Positions 9,683 to 17,853 of a stretch of DNA of 64,000 nucleotides are shown here, one piece after another. The notes under the pieces are model-generated. The model had not been told where the DNA came from and did not search any database. It saw only the letters and a program-made list of their open reading frames with translations. Source of the stretch: Niallia circulans NBRC 13626 (GTDB lineage Bacteria; Bacillota; Bacilli; Bacillales; Cytobacillaceae); NCBI RefSeq assembly GCF_001591585.1, contig NZ_BCVE01000019.1:1-64000 (forward strand), read 5' to 3'. Position numbers and translations under genes: made by a program. Within the stretch, counting starts at the first letter, position 1, and each line of letters opens with the position of its first letter.

Positions 9683-10440
9683 GGGTTCGATTGTTCTTCT
9701 TGGTCTAGAAGAATAAGCAATTCTTCTAGTTTGGCTATTTCATATGTTGGCTGGACTTCTAATTCCTTTTTCTTTTTTAATGGATTAAACCAGCATGTAT
9801 CAATTCCTGCATTGCAGCCGCCTTGTATATCGGCGCTTAGCGAATCGCCAATAATTAAAGTTGTCTCTTTGTTGATTTGCGGGATTCGTTCAAAGCAATA
9901 ATCAAAGAACTCCTTCATCGGCTTTTGATAGCCAGTATCTTCTGAGACAAATATAGCTTTAAAGAATGGGTAAAGACCTGAGGATTTTAACCGCTTTTCT
10001 TGGATTTTTGATATTCCATTGGTCACAATATATAAATCAAAACGATTGGAAATCCTTTGTATTAAATCAAGTGCTCCATCTAGCAGCTGATTTCCTTCTC
10101 CTAAATACTTGCGGTAGCTTTGCTGTAATACAACACCATCTACTTTTATGCCCAATGTGTCAAAGAAGAGGGTAAATCTTGTATTGACGACCTCATCGCG
10201 CGTTATTTTTCCTTCTTCAAAGGCTTTCCAAAGATCTTTATTGAGCTCTTGATATTGCTTTTTCCATTCATCTCTGTAGGAAACTCCTTGCTCTTGCAGC
10301 AATAATCGAAAGGCGTGATCCTCTGCAGCTGCAAAGTCTAGTAAAGTATCGTCCACATCAAAAAGCAATGTTTGATAATACTTCATGCTCCCAGCGTTTT
10401 TGCTGATTGTTTCTTCCTTATTATTCAGTAATCCTTGCAT
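9679..10440 (-). CDS. yfnB: HAD-family 5'-nucleotidase, YfnB/YjjG type
   Basis: A cytosolic HAD phosphatase of the house-cleaning pyrimidine nucleotidase group. The catalytic motif FDVDDTLLDF (D28, D30 from the listed start), the motif YIVTNG, the KP motif in GYQKPMKEFF and the GDSLSADIQGG metal motif are all present. It is strikingly similar to B. subtilis YfnB. That protein begins at the MKYYQTLLFDVDD position (ATG at 10386), but AGGAGTG lies 9 nt before the ATG at 10440, so an 18-residue extension is likely here. It is the last gene of a four-gene minus-strand operon with the DMT/Crp genes. Confidence 0.88.
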   Translation of the reverse strand: MQGLLNNKEETISKNAGSMKYYQTLLFDVDDTLLDFAAAEDHAFRLLLQEQGVSYRDEWKKQYQELNKDLWKAFEEGKITRDEVVNTRFTLFFDTLGIKVDGVVLQQSYRKYLGEGNQLLDGALDLIQRISNRFDLYIVTNGISKIQEKRLKSSGLYPFFKAIFVSEDTGYQKPMKEFFDYCFERIPQINKETTLIIGDSLSADIQGGCNAGIDTCWFNPLKKKKELEVQPTYEIAKLEELLILLDQEEQSNP

Positions 10441-10455
10441 GTAAACTCACTCCTA

Positions 10456-10929
10456 TTATTTCAGCAGTTCTTTCACTGGCTGTTTCTTCTCTGATGCACC
10501 ACCCATTTTGAACACGAGAATTCCACCGATAATAACTAATACTCCTATTAATTGCTTGAAAGTAAACGGAACCTGATCTAATCCCAATAAACCGAAGGAA
10601 TCAAATAGCAAGGCAAAAACAAGCTGAGAAGACAAAGAAATCGACACAGCATATGTTGCTCCCAAATGCTTAATCCCCTTTGTCATGCATACAACAACAC
10701 CGACACCAATAATTCCGCTGAACCAATACCATGTGTGCATATTTTCTAAGTGAAAAAGGCCTGTACCTTCTGAAATAATACCCAAAGTAAAGGAGGCAAT
10801 AAAGCCTAACGCTAACACTAGAGTCGTCGTTGCCCAAAGACCAGCCTTCTGATTTACTCGATTATTAAATATATTCTGCACCCCAACGAGACTCCCGCTA
10901 ATAAATGCAATCAGTAATCCATATATCAT
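10456..10929 (-). CDS. DMT-family half transporter, YdcZ/DUF606
   Basis: A 157-residue protein with five predicted membrane segments, the size of half a normal ten-helix drug/metabolite transporter. It shows the family start GLLIAFISGSLVGVQNIFNNRV and ends in a Lys-rich cytoplasmic tail. Proteins of this family often occur as two adjacent genes whose products pair, and a second copy lies at 11661-12086. It begins 5 nt after the Crp-like gene and is followed after 15 nt by yfnB. The substrate is unknown. Confidence 0.85.
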   Translation of the reverse strand: MIYGLLIAFISGSLVGVQNIFNNRVNQKAGLWATTTLVLALGFIASFTLGIISEGTGLFHLENMHTWYWFSGIIGVGVVVCMTKGIKHLGATYAVSISLSSQLVFALLFDSFGLLGLDQVPFTFKQLIGVLVIIGGILVFKMGGASEKKQPVKELLK

Positions 10930-10934
10930 GTTTT

Positions 10935-11648
10935 TTATTCACCTGCCCCTTCTTCGTAAATACTTTTACCAGCTAAATTCAATAAACCATCGCGGTTTTT
11001 CACCATAATAAACCCCTTTTTCCGTTCAATCAATCCATCCTGACAGAATTGCTGTATTACCCTATTTAAATGACGATAGCTAGTGCCAATTAGATTGGCT
11101 GTATCCTTAAGATTAATTTCATTACCATCCGTATTGTATAAAGGATCCTCCTTATCAAAAGAAACAGATACTAAATAACTAGCCAGTCTCACTTCCACTG
11201 GGTAAAATAAATTGAAACGCATCGAACTAGATTTTATATAGAATTTTTTCGTAATAACATCCAATAGAAACTGCAAGAAAGGGGCATAATCATTCGCATA
11301 TTGCTTTAAATATCGTTTATGTACACCAATGACCACCCCATCTGTGATAGCTTCCACCGTGTTCAAACTATCTGTATTCCTTACATATTCAACGTCCCCA
11401 ACCATTTCAATTGGTGTTTTAAAGGATAGAATTAACGTTTTTCCTTCTGCTGTTGTCGTATATATTTTCACCTTGCCATCTACCAAAATGTAAAGATATT
11501 CCGCTGCCTGTCCTTGCGTACAAATAAATTCCCCTTGATTAAAAGCATAAAGATGTAAATGGTCTTTCAACTTTTTCGGAAAGATTGCTTCTAATTGAAA
11601 CTTGCGAATATATTTTTCTATCTGCTCTAGATTTCCCATTTCTTTCAC
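10935..11648 (-). CDS. Crp/Fnr-family regulator, YeiL-like
   Basis: A 237-residue protein with an N-terminal cyclic-nucleotide-binding-type beta barrel (about 20-130; FICTQGQAAEYLYILVDGKVKIY) and a C-terminal winged helix (about 175-225; LKDTANLIGTSYRHLNRVIQQF). It has no FeS-type Cys cluster, so it resembles YeiL/YeaM-type regulators more than Fnr. Translation starts at GTG with AAGGAG 8 nt upstream. It is sandwiched in an operon between two YdcZ half transporters, which suggests it controls them; the effector is not evident. Confidence 0.82.
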   Translation of the reverse strand: MKEMGNLEQIEKYIRKFQLEAIFPKKLKDHLHLYAFNQGEFICTQGQAAEYLYILVDGKVKIYTTTAEGKTLILSFKTPIEMVGDVEYVRNTDSLNTVEAITDGVVIGVHKRYLKQYANDYAPFLQFLLDVITKKFYIKSSSMRFNLFYPVEVRLASYLVSVSFDKEDPLYNTDGNEINLKDTANLIGTSYRHLNRVIQQFCQDGLIERKKGFIMVKNRDGLLNLAGKSIYEEGAGE

Positions 11649-11660
11649 GGATGGTTCTCC

Positions 11661-12086
11661 TTACATTTTTAATAAAAGAACACCTATTATCATCATACCA
11701 ATTCCAATAAACTGCGGAGCTCTCATTTGCTGCTTTTCCAGTCCAAACCAGCCATTGCTATCTATTAGAAAGGTTATAAATAACTGGGCAATCAAAGCAG
11801 TTGAGATTGTTAACGTTGCCCCCACTAAATGCATGGCGGTAATCGTGCTGAAAATAACAACCGAAGCAAACGAACCTCCCGCCAAATATAATGGCTTTAC
11901 TTGTTTATATTTTGAAAATGCTTCTTCCTTTACGATTAATAAGATTAGAAATGCAAGTACAAAACCAGTAAATTGTGTAATGGTAGCTGCCTGCCAAGAA
12001 CCAATATCCTGACTAATTTTTGCATTTGCCACTCCTTGAAGGGTAATGAATGCCCCACCCATTAGTGCAAATAAAATACCTCTCAT
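11661..12086 (-). CDS. DMT-family half transporter, YdcZ/DUF606 (second copy)
   Basis: A 141-residue five-helix protein and the first gene of the operon, with an AAGGGG site upstream. It is a diverged paralogue of the 10456-10929 product (shared start pattern with GxxxxLQG/VQN and shared end IIGVLLLKM versus IIGGILVFKM). Together the two could form a heterodimeric ten-helix transporter with opposite membrane orientations, as in other paired small DMT proteins; that pairing is inference. Confidence 0.85.
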   Translation of the reverse strand: MRGILFALMGGAFITLQGVANAKISQDIGSWQAATITQFTGFVLAFLILLIVKEEAFSKYKQVKPLYLAGGSFASVVIFSTITAMHLVGATLTISTALIAQLFITFLIDSNGWFGLEKQQMRAPQFIGIGMMIIGVLLLKM

Positions 12087-12194
12087 TTGTTCGACCCCTT
12101 GTTGTTTGATTTCCTTTTTAAAGATAATCGATTTCTAAAAATAGGAAAAGGACATATGTCCTAAACATTCCTTCTCCTAGTATAATCTTTTTTC

Positions 12195-12237
12195 CATAAA
12201 AAAACTCCGTCTGAAAACTTAATTTCAAACGGAGTTT
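12195..12237 (-). terminator. Terminator after azoR
   Basis: AAACTCCG (12202-12209) pairs with CGGAGTTT (12230-12237), with extra inner TGAAA/TTTCA pairing and a T7 run on the minus strand. Confidence 0.85.
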
Positions 12238-12262
12238 ATCTATTTAACTAGTTAAATATTTA

Positions 12263-12904
12263 TTAAACAGTTTGTGCTGCTAATTTCTTTCCAGCAGCAG
12301 CAACTTTTTGTAATCCTTCTTCAATGATAGAAGCAGCTTTATCAGGCATTGCGTTATGACCTTCGATAATAACTTCATCAATGATTTCCATACCAAATAC
12401 GCCACCAAATACAGCACGCATATAGTTAACAGCCATTTCAGAAGAAGCAGCTTCTGGAGTAGAATAAACGCCGCCACGAGCATTTAAAAGGATTGCTTTC
12501 TTATCTGTCATTAATTGAATCATGTTACCTTCTGCATCAAATTTAAAGGCAAAGCCTGCAGCATATACATAATCAATAAATGTTTGTAATTTAGCTGGAA
12601 TAGTTAAGTTCCAAAGTGGGAATGCGAACACTACTACATCAGCAGCTGTTAAAGCATCCATCGCTTTTTGCTTTGCAGCTAATAAGCGTTGCTCTATATC
12701 TGTTAATTCTTCTCCGCTTTGTACTTTACCGAAAGCATCAAATAATTCTTGACCAAAATAAGGAGTATCTTCTGCATAGACATCATATACATTCACATTA
12801 AGGTTTTCAGCACCCTTAACAGATTCCATAAATGTTTCATACATTTTGCTTGATACAGCTTCAGCTGCCGGACGATTGTTTGCTTTTACTACTAATACAT
12901 TCAT
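12263..12904 (-). CDS. azoR: FMN-dependent NADH-azoreductase / quinone reductase
   Basis: A 213-residue flavodoxin-fold enzyme of the AzoR family, which reduces quinones and azo compounds with NADH. FMN-binding and dimer motifs are clear: the N-terminal VLVVKANNRP loop, FAFPLWNLTIPAKLQTFIDYV (about 93-113) and the LLNARGGVYS loop (about 140). AAAGGAAAATG precedes the start. In B. subtilis related genes are induced by electrophiles through MarR- or DUF24-type repressors. Here the upstream region holds a promoter and two direct palindromic TTTAATTAAA boxes that could bind such a repressor. Confidence 0.93.
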   Translation of the reverse strand: MNVLVVKANNRPAAEAVSSKMYETFMESVKGAENLNVNVYDVYAEDTPYFGQELFDAFGKVQSGEELTDIEQRLLAAKQKAMDALTAADVVVFAFPLWNLTIPAKLQTFIDYVYAAGFAFKFDAEGNMIQLMTDKKAILLNARGGVYSTPEAASSEMAVNYMRAVFGGVFGMEIIDEVIIEGHNAMPDKAASIIEEGLQKVAAAGKKLAAQTV

Positions 12905-12950
12905 TTATTTCATTTTCCTTTCCCTTATACAAATTTAAATCTATGTGAAC

Positions 12951-13009
12951 ATCATAACAAAAAAAATGGTTCAAAGGCAAATATTTTTAATTAAAGATAT
13001 TTAATTAAA
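12951..13009 (-). promoter_or_regulatory. azoR promoter and palindromic boxes
   Basis: On the minus strand TTGCCT (12980-12975), an 18-nt spacer and TATGAT (12956-12951). Just upstream of the -35, two copies of the self-complementary TTTAATTAAA (12986-12995 and 13000-13009) are separated by GATA. They could be an operator or simply an AT-rich upstream element. Confidence 0.5.
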
Positions 13010-13097
13010 TATTTCCAATCAAAATGCAAATAAGCTATTCCACTTGAATCAGGAAATTAGTAGAATAGTAGGTAAAACAATGAAAAGGATGATGAGG

Positions 13098-13559
13098 ATG
13101 CACATTATAATCGACCCTGTTACATCAAAAGAAATCATTGCTTTATTAGAGGATCATTTACATAGCATGACCCTCCACTCCCCTCCTGAGAGCATTCATG
13201 CATTAGATGTGGAAGGATTAAGAAAACCAGATGTAACCTTTTGGAGTGCATGGGAGGATGGAGAGCTAACTGGCTGCGGTGCATTAAAAGAGCTAGATAA
13301 CAAGCATGGAGAAATAAAGTCTATGAAAACCTCCCCTCATCATTTACGAAAAGGAGTAGCAAGAAAATTGCTCCTCCATATTATCGCAGAAGCCAAAAAT
13401 CGTGGCTATAGCCGATTAAGTTTAGAGACAGGTTCCATGGATGCTTTTCTACCAGCCAAAAAACTATATGAAAGCTTAGGATTTGAGTATTGCGGCCCAT
13501 TTTCGGATTATACCGAAGATCCGAATAGTGTTTTTATGACGTTAGCATTAGAAAAATAA
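13098..13559 (+). CDS. ysnE: GNAT N-acetyltransferase, YsnE-like
   Basis: A GNAT-fold acetyltransferase nearly collinear with B. subtilis YsnE (SPPESIHALDVEGLRKPDVTFW near the N-terminus, then HLRKGVARKLL as the acetyl-CoA loop and GSMDAFLPAKKLYESLGFEYC). I place the start at the ATG at 13098 because AAAGGATGATGAGG precedes it and homologues begin MHI; the frame stays open 18 codons further up to 13044. YsnE has been linked to indole-acetic acid production in some Bacillus; its true substrate is uncertain. Confidence 0.88.
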   Translation: MHIIIDPVTSKEIIALLEDHLHSMTLHSPPESIHALDVEGLRKPDVTFWSAWEDGELTGCGALKELDNKHGEIKSMKTSPHHLRKGVARKLLLHIIAEAKNRGYSRLSLETGSMDAFLPAKKLYESLGFEYCGPFSDYTEDPNSVFMTLALEK

Positions 13560-13596
13560 AATTTTAAATATTCATTCGATTATACTGCAGCCTATT

Positions 13597-13633
13597 CCGT
13601 TTCCACTAATTCACAATGAATAATTGGAAACGG
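13597..13633. terminator. Long inverted repeat after ysnE
   Basis: CCGTTTCCA (13597-13605) pairs perfectly with TGGAAACGG (13625-13633), and ATTCA/TGAAT pairs again inside. There is no T tail on the plus strand, so this may be a bidirectional terminator or mRNA 3'-end stabiliser between convergent genes. Confidence 0.55.
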
Positions 13634-13664
13634 ACTTTGGCCTTTATCTTCCTTTTAATCAGTA

Positions 13665-14030
13665 TTACAAGCTGCTCAAATGCTCATGAATAATCTTCCA
13701 ATTTCCATCTGTATCTTTTACGAACACATTCGTTGCTCGTCCACTGCCTTTTATAAATTCGCCTTTATAATATCCTTCATAATGATAATGATAGACGCAT
13801 GTTGCTGTGTCATTTCCCATACCTAGCCACTGTATGTCTGCAGCTGAATACTTTTCTTCCTTAATAGTGTCCCACGCATTCTCAAAATAATTTTTTATCT
13901 CCTCTTTACTTCTGCATGTTTGATCTGAGAACCAATAGATCGCTTGTGGGTGCAGCAGCCGTTCTACATTTTCGAAGTCATGCGTATTTGTCGCATCAAT
14001 ATATTGCTCTAATAGATTAATTGGACCCAT
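13665..14030 (-). CDS. SnoaL/NTF2-like protein
   Basis: A 121-residue NTF2-fold protein: an N-terminal helix (LLEQYIDATNTHDFENVERLLHP), a central YWFSD strand and the C-terminal GRATNVFVKDTDGNWKIIHEHLSSL typical of SnoaL_3/DUF4440-like domains. Such proteins may be small enzymes or ligand binders; no catalytic set can be assigned here. It stands alone between convergent ysnE and the LCP operon. Confidence 0.78.
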   Translation of the reverse strand: MGPINLLEQYIDATNTHDFENVERLLHPQAIYWFSDQTCRSKEEIKNYFENAWDTIKEEKYSAADIQWLGMGNDTATCVYHYHYEGYYKGEFIKGSGRATNVFVKDTDGNWKIIHEHLSSL

Positions 14031-14183
14031 ATAAAATAACCTTCTTCCCCATTTTATTTAGATATAGCTTATTATAATATGTTTGCATAGAACGAGAACC
14101 GATTTGATAAAAATAATGGCTAGTCGTTTTCTATTGGCTTTTACTGGCTCTTGATATACCTGCTATCTTTCTCTCATTCGGGA

Positions 14184-14318
14184 TTAGCTGGCAGTTGGAG
14201 TCTTACCGTCCGTTAAGAGCAGAATCAACCTTCCTACTTTTCCACCAGAATCATAATGTAGATGGATACTTGCTTTATTTTCACAGTCGAACGCATATTT
14301 AATTCTTCTCGTCTCAGT
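14184..14318 (-). other. Open, coding-like fragment without a start
   Basis: This stretch follows the LCP stop codon on the same strand. In one frame it is open for 44 codons and reads like real protein (for example KYAFDCENKASIHLHYDSGG then LILLLTDGKTPTAS), but it has no start codon with a ribosome-binding site and overlaps the LCP 3' end by 5 nt. It may be the tail of a lost gene. The rest of the 14031-14313 gap shows no other feature. Confidence 0.25.
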
Positions 14319-15234
14319 CTAAAAGATTATTCGCAAGCATTTCCTTAACATGATTTCTTTCCGCTTCATTTACCACGAAGAAATACTTACCATCTATATA
14401 AGCATCCTCACCTTTTACTTCATATTGTTCCATACTATTTCTAGTATTCTTATAACTTCTTTCAATAGATACCATCTCATTCAAGGGAATGTTAGTCTTC
14501 ACATTTTCACCTAAAGTCTCTAATATATCCTTAAATTTAGTAACTGAGGAGATACTAGTTCCTTTATCAATAATCGCTGCTATCACCTTTCTTTGTCTTT
14601 CATTCCTGCCAAAATCTCCTCTAGGGTCCAGTTTTCTCATTCTCACATAACCTAATGCCTGCTCCCCATCTAAATCTATATTTCCTAATTGATAATGATA
14701 TCCTTTCTTGTAGTACCCTTCATCAAGCCATTCAATTTCATTATCTACGGTTATGCCACCTAAAGCATCGACCATCCCACTTAGTGCTTCCATATTAATT
14801 TTTATATAATAGTCCAATTTTTGCCCAGTAAATCCCTCTACTGTATCTAATACCATCTTCACTCCCCCTAACGCATAAGCGGAGTTAATTCTAGTAATCG
14901 CCCCGTTTCCGACTATTTCTGCTCTTGTATCTCTCGGTATACTTATCATTTGTAATTTTTCCTTCACCGGATTTAACGTCATAACAATCAAGGCATCAGT
15001 TCTCCCCACATCGTTCTTCCGCTCATCCACTCCCATTAATAAAATGGAGATAGGCTTTTTATTTTTGACATTTTCACTTCTTAGCTTACTTTCCGTTTTT
15101 GTTTCTCCATCAATAGGTTCGTAAACCTTATCTACTGTATTATCTATCGTTTTATACAAGTAAAATACAAAACTACATATGCTAATAAAAATAATAGATA
15201 ATATACTTATAGTAATTTTCTTATGTTTTTTCAT
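14314..15234 (-). CDS. LCP-family cell-wall polymer ligase (TagU/LytR type)
   Basis: A 306-residue LytR-CpsA-Psr protein: a short cytoplasmic start, one membrane anchor (about 7-27) and an extracellular LCP domain. Conserved features are ILLMGVDERKNDVGRTDALIVM, ISIPRDTRAEI (the phosphate-binding Arg), INSAYALGG and GDFGRNERQRKVI. These enzymes attach teichoic acids or similar polymers to peptidoglycan. It lies 32 nt after an anti-sigma gene and is probably part of the ECF operon, matching known control of LCP genes by ECF sigma factors such as SigX in B. subtilis. Confidence 0.9.
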   Translation of the reverse strand: MKKHKKITISILSIIFISICSFVFYLYKTIDNTVDKVYEPIDGETKTESKLRSENVKNKKPISILLMGVDERKNDVGRTDALIVMTLNPVKEKLQMISIPRDTRAEIVGNGAITRINSAYALGGVKMVLDTVEGFTGQKLDYYIKINMEALSGMVDALGGITVDNEIEWLDEGYYKKGYHYQLGNIDLDGEQALGYVRMRKLDPRGDFGRNERQRKVIAAIIDKGTSISSVTKFKDILETLGENVKTNIPLNEMVSIERSYKNTRNSMEQYEVKGEDAYIDGKYFFVVNEAERNHVKEMLANNLLD

Positions 15235-15266
15235 GGTTATCTCTCTTTCTTTTTATTACTCCTTAT

Positions 15267-16091
15267 TTAAAAAAGTTGGAATATATCATCCGGAACTTCC
15301 TTATTTATCCATATATCAATTGTGTCTATTATTACTTTGCTCATGCCATTTTGATCATATAAAGCTAAATACAAAATAATACCTGTTTCCTTATCTACTG
15401 TCAGAGCAAAAGCATCTTTCTTGGGAAAATGAGTATTATCCGGCTGCTTACCTTCAATCTGATAGAGCACTCTCCCAAACCGCTCAACTTCCTTGTATTT
15501 CCAATTATTATAATTTTCAAGAAGTGAAATATACTTTCTGCCTTCAAAAATGGAACCTAAATATCCTGATTCTATAAATTCCTGTTTTGTTAATTTTTTT
15601 TCATCAGAAACGCCTATTGTGGAATTTTTATAGATTAGCTTTCCATCTTTCCATAATATATTTATTGTTTGATAACCATCTTCGGTCCATACTTTCTCGC
15701 TGGATTTATATAGTTCTTTGTCTAGATTTAATGTAAAAGTTATAGTATTAGCTTTATCTCCATCTCTCATTCTATTCTCGAATTGGCCAACAACAGTATG
15801 CACAGGCTTAAATGTTTGGGATAATCTTTCAACAATTTCCTTTTTATCTCGATATTGTGCTGAAACACTCTGATTTATCATAAGACTTTTTATACCAATA
15901 AAAAAAAGGATAATCATGACTACACTAATTGTTGCCGGAATATATTTATGAACAAACCATGGGCTTTTTCTTTTCTTTCCAGAATAATTAATCTGCTTCA
16001 ATATCCTTTGCTTCTGTTCCTCAGAAAAATTTATTTCCTTTAATATCGTTCCATTCATTTTCTCATCTAAATTTTTTAGTTTTTCATCCAT
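15267..16091 (-). CDS. Membrane anti-sigma factor, LolA-like extracytoplasmic domain
   Basis: The cytoplasmic N-terminus contains the motif FSEEQKQRIL shared with the anti-sigma protein at 21325. One membrane segment follows (about 50-70), then an extracellular region of about 200 residues whose pattern (repeated beta strands, TVDKETGIILYLALYD near the end) resembles LolA/MucB-like lipoprotein-sensor folds. I choose the ATG at 16091 because GGAGGAGATGG precedes it; this gives an 8-nt overlap with the sigma gene. The assignment rests on membrane topology and position directly after an ECF sigma gene. Confidence 0.78.
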   Translation of the reverse strand: MDEKLKNLDEKMNGTILKEINFSEEQKQRILKQINYSGKKRKSPWFVHKYIPATISVVMIILFFIGIKSLMINQSVSAQYRDKKEIVERLSQTFKPVHTVVGQFENRMRDGDKANTITFTLNLDKELYKSSEKVWTEDGYQTINILWKDGKLIYKNSTIGVSDEKKLTKQEFIESGYLGSIFEGRKYISLLENYNNWKYKEVERFGRVLYQIEGKQPDNTHFPKKDAFALTVDKETGIILYLALYDQNGMSKVIIDTIDIWINKEVPDDIFQLF

Positions 16092-16656
16092 TGCCATCTC
16101 CTCCATCAAGCAGTTTTTTTAGCTTCTGACGTGCACGATGCATCCTGGACTTTACCGTATTCTCATTCAATTCTAGTAATTCTGCTATTTCGTATTGGGA
16201 TAAACCTTCATAATAATACAGGATAATCACTTCTCGAAGTGGGACAGATAAAGAAATGACTTGCTCGGAGATGTAACGATTCTCCTCATTTAAAAGAATT
16301 TGTGATTCTACAGATTGTTCTTTACTATCTCTTTTAAAAGAAAGAAAGTCTGCAAAAAGGATATTTTTATAAGACCAACTTTTTAATACATCTTTACAGC
16401 GATTTACCGTAATGCGGTATACCCAAGTCTTATAGGATGCCTCGTTTCGGAAATCATCGATATTTTCATAACATTTTATAAATACATCCTGGGCAATATC
16501 CTCTGCCATTTGTTTATGGCGAACATAAGTATATGCTAATCGGACAACACTTTTTCCGTACTCATCCATTAACCAAATAAGGCGTTCTTCCTTTTCAAGA
16601 GGATCGGCAGAGCTCATTTGTTCTCTCTGATGCATATTGTGCTTTTTCTCAAGCAT
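16084..16656 (-). CDS. ECF-family RNA polymerase sigma factor
   Basis: A 190-residue sigma-70 group 4 factor. Region 2 spans about 30-95 (RLAYTYVRHKQMAEDIAQDVFIKCYENI, then WVYRITVNRCKDVLKSW) and region 4 about 130-185 (PLREVIILYYYEGLSQYEIAELLELNENTVKSRMHRARQKL). It shows strong paralogy with the sigma factor at 20808. It heads the operon sigma, anti-sigma, LCP, and is preceded by a promoter motif identical in layout to that of the paralogue, so it is probably autoregulated. The signal is unknown. Confidence 0.92.
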   Translation of the reverse strand: MLEKKHNMHQREQMSSADPLEKEERLIWLMDEYGKSVVRLAYTYVRHKQMAEDIAQDVFIKCYENIDDFRNEASYKTWVYRITVNRCKDVLKSWSYKNILFADFLSFKRDSKEQSVESQILLNEENRYISEQVISLSVPLREVIILYYYEGLSQYEIAELLELNENTVKSRMHRARQKLKKLLDGGDGNG

Positions 16657-16685
16657 CTAAAACCTCCTCCTTTTTCCTATTACGT

Positions 16686-16712
16686 TTAGACGACACAAAC
16701 CTCCTTTAGGTT
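16686..16712 (-). promoter_or_regulatory. Putative ECF-type autoregulated promoter
   Basis: On the minus strand AACC (16712-16709), 17 nt, then GTCTAA (16691-16686), about 30 nt before the sigma gene. The same AACC-N17-GTCTAA arrangement precedes the paralogous sigma gene at 20808. The AAC -35 core and CGTC-like -10 are typical of ECF promoters. Confidence 0.65.
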
Positions 16713-16783
16713 CTGTTTTTTTAATATTTTCTTTTAATATGGTAAGAGGCTTTCTTTAGCGATTTATTGTATTTACAACCCAA

Positions 16784-16823
16784 CTAAAAAAATCCAAGAA
16801 AGCATCTATTACTTTCTCGGATT
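16784..16823 (-). terminator. Terminator of the triple acetyltransferase operon
   Basis: AATCC-A-AGAAAG pairs with CTTTCT-C-GGATT around a 9-nt loop, followed on the minus strand by T7. Confidence 0.8.
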
Positions 16824-16873
16824 ACAATTAGATTTTCCTACTATTTCAGATTATTCTTTTGAAATAATCTTAC

Positions 16874-17347
16874 TTACACTTTTCTGCTGAGAATAATTTG
16901 TTCTCCTTTTGGCCCCATTACCCTTCTTCCTGTATCAGCAAATCCTGCTTTCTGATAAACATATTGCGCTCTAGTATTTTTCACATTCACAGCCAAGATT
17001 GCTTCTTTTTTTGCAGGAAAATGCTTTTTCACAAAGGGGATTAATTGTTCCATTGATTCCCTGCCTATTCCTTGCCCCTGAAATGAATGCTGGATAGAAT
17101 AAGCTCGCATAAGAATAGCTTCTTTATTGTCACTATACGCTTTTACTCCCTCCCATCCATGAAGGACAAAAAAGCCCGCAACCATCCCATCATTTAAGAT
17201 AACAATAGGGTGACGATCCTCTTCCATTAAACATTTCTCTAAAGCATCAAGCGGCGTACTTGTATAATATAGCTGTTCATCTGACAAAAGATATTCTTCT
17301 AATTGCTGCTTATATTTTTCTTCATAAACTTCCAATGATATAGACAC
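16874..17347 (-). CDS. GNAT acetyltransferase (third of three)
   Basis: A GNAT protein with the acetyl-CoA loop QHSFQGQGIGRESMEQL and the C-terminal NTRAQYVYQKAGFADTGRRVMGPKGEQIIL. I place the start at GTG 17347, because AAAGGTG lies 6 nt upstream; a GTG at 17356 overlapping the previous stop is also possible. It ends the overlapping acetyltransferase cluster and is followed by a strong terminator. The substrate is unknown. Confidence 0.85.
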   Translation of the reverse strand: MSISLEVYEEKYKQQLEEYLLSDEQLYYTSTPLDALEKCLMEEDRHPIVILNDGMVAGFFVLHGWEGVKAYSDNKEAILMRAYSIQHSFQGQGIGRESMEQLIPFVKKHFPAKKEAILAVNVKNTRAQYVYQKAGFADTGRRVMGPKGEQIILSRKV

Positions 17348-17352
17348 TATCT

Positions 17353-17853
17353 TCACCTTTCATTCACTTTGGTTGTTAATAGATTTTTTATGAGCACCAC
17401 TTCATCTCTAATAGGAATACCATCGTTTCCGAGGAAGGGGATTTCTGGTTTAATTTTTCTAGCTTCTTTTACTGCGTCTAAGAGCAATTCTGCTAAACAA
17501 TAGCCCCTTTTTTGGTAAAACTTTAAAGCTAGTAAATTATCATTTGTTGTAACTATTTTGACCTGATCACATAGGACTTGTTTGGCTGTTTGTTCAACAG
17601 TATGTAAAAGCTTTGTCCCAACACCCTTTCCTTCTTCGATACTGTCTAAAGAGATAACTTCACACTCCGTATCTCTTAAAATATAGGTTATTAAACCAAT
17701 CATTTCCCCTTCTTTATTCCAGGCAATAAATCCATCTAAAGCACTGCAATCATAGATACCTGTAGAAAGTACCATTTCAGGGCTTCCCCAATGAGATTGG
17801 AAAAATAATTTTACTTTTTCACGGTTGGTTTCAGTAATGGCGGTAATATTCAT
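17353..17853 (-). CDS. GNAT acetyltransferase (second of three)
   Basis: A 166-residue GNAT protein (LDSIEEGKGVGTKLLHTVEQ acetyl-CoA loop, then ALKFYQKRGYCLAEL). The ATG at 17853 overlaps the preceding stop as ATGA and has AAGGAATTG upstream, so I prefer it to the in-frame ATG at 17874. The C-terminal IPFLGNDGIPIRDEVVLIK is found in several Bacillus acetyltransferases of unknown substrate. It is translationally coupled with its neighbours. Confidence 0.87.
   Translation of the reverse strand: MNITAITETNREKVKLFFQSHWGSPEMVLSTGIYDCSALDGFIAWNKEGEMIGLITYILRDTECEVISLDSIEEGKGVGTKLLHTVEQTAKQVLCDQVKIVTTNDNLLALKFYQKRGYCLAELLLDAVKEARKIKPEIPFLGNDGIPIRDEVVLIKNLLTTKVNER

Noticed and set aside
11602-12012. 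136-codon plus-strand ORF
   Set aside because: Antisense shadow of the YdcZ half-transporter gene.
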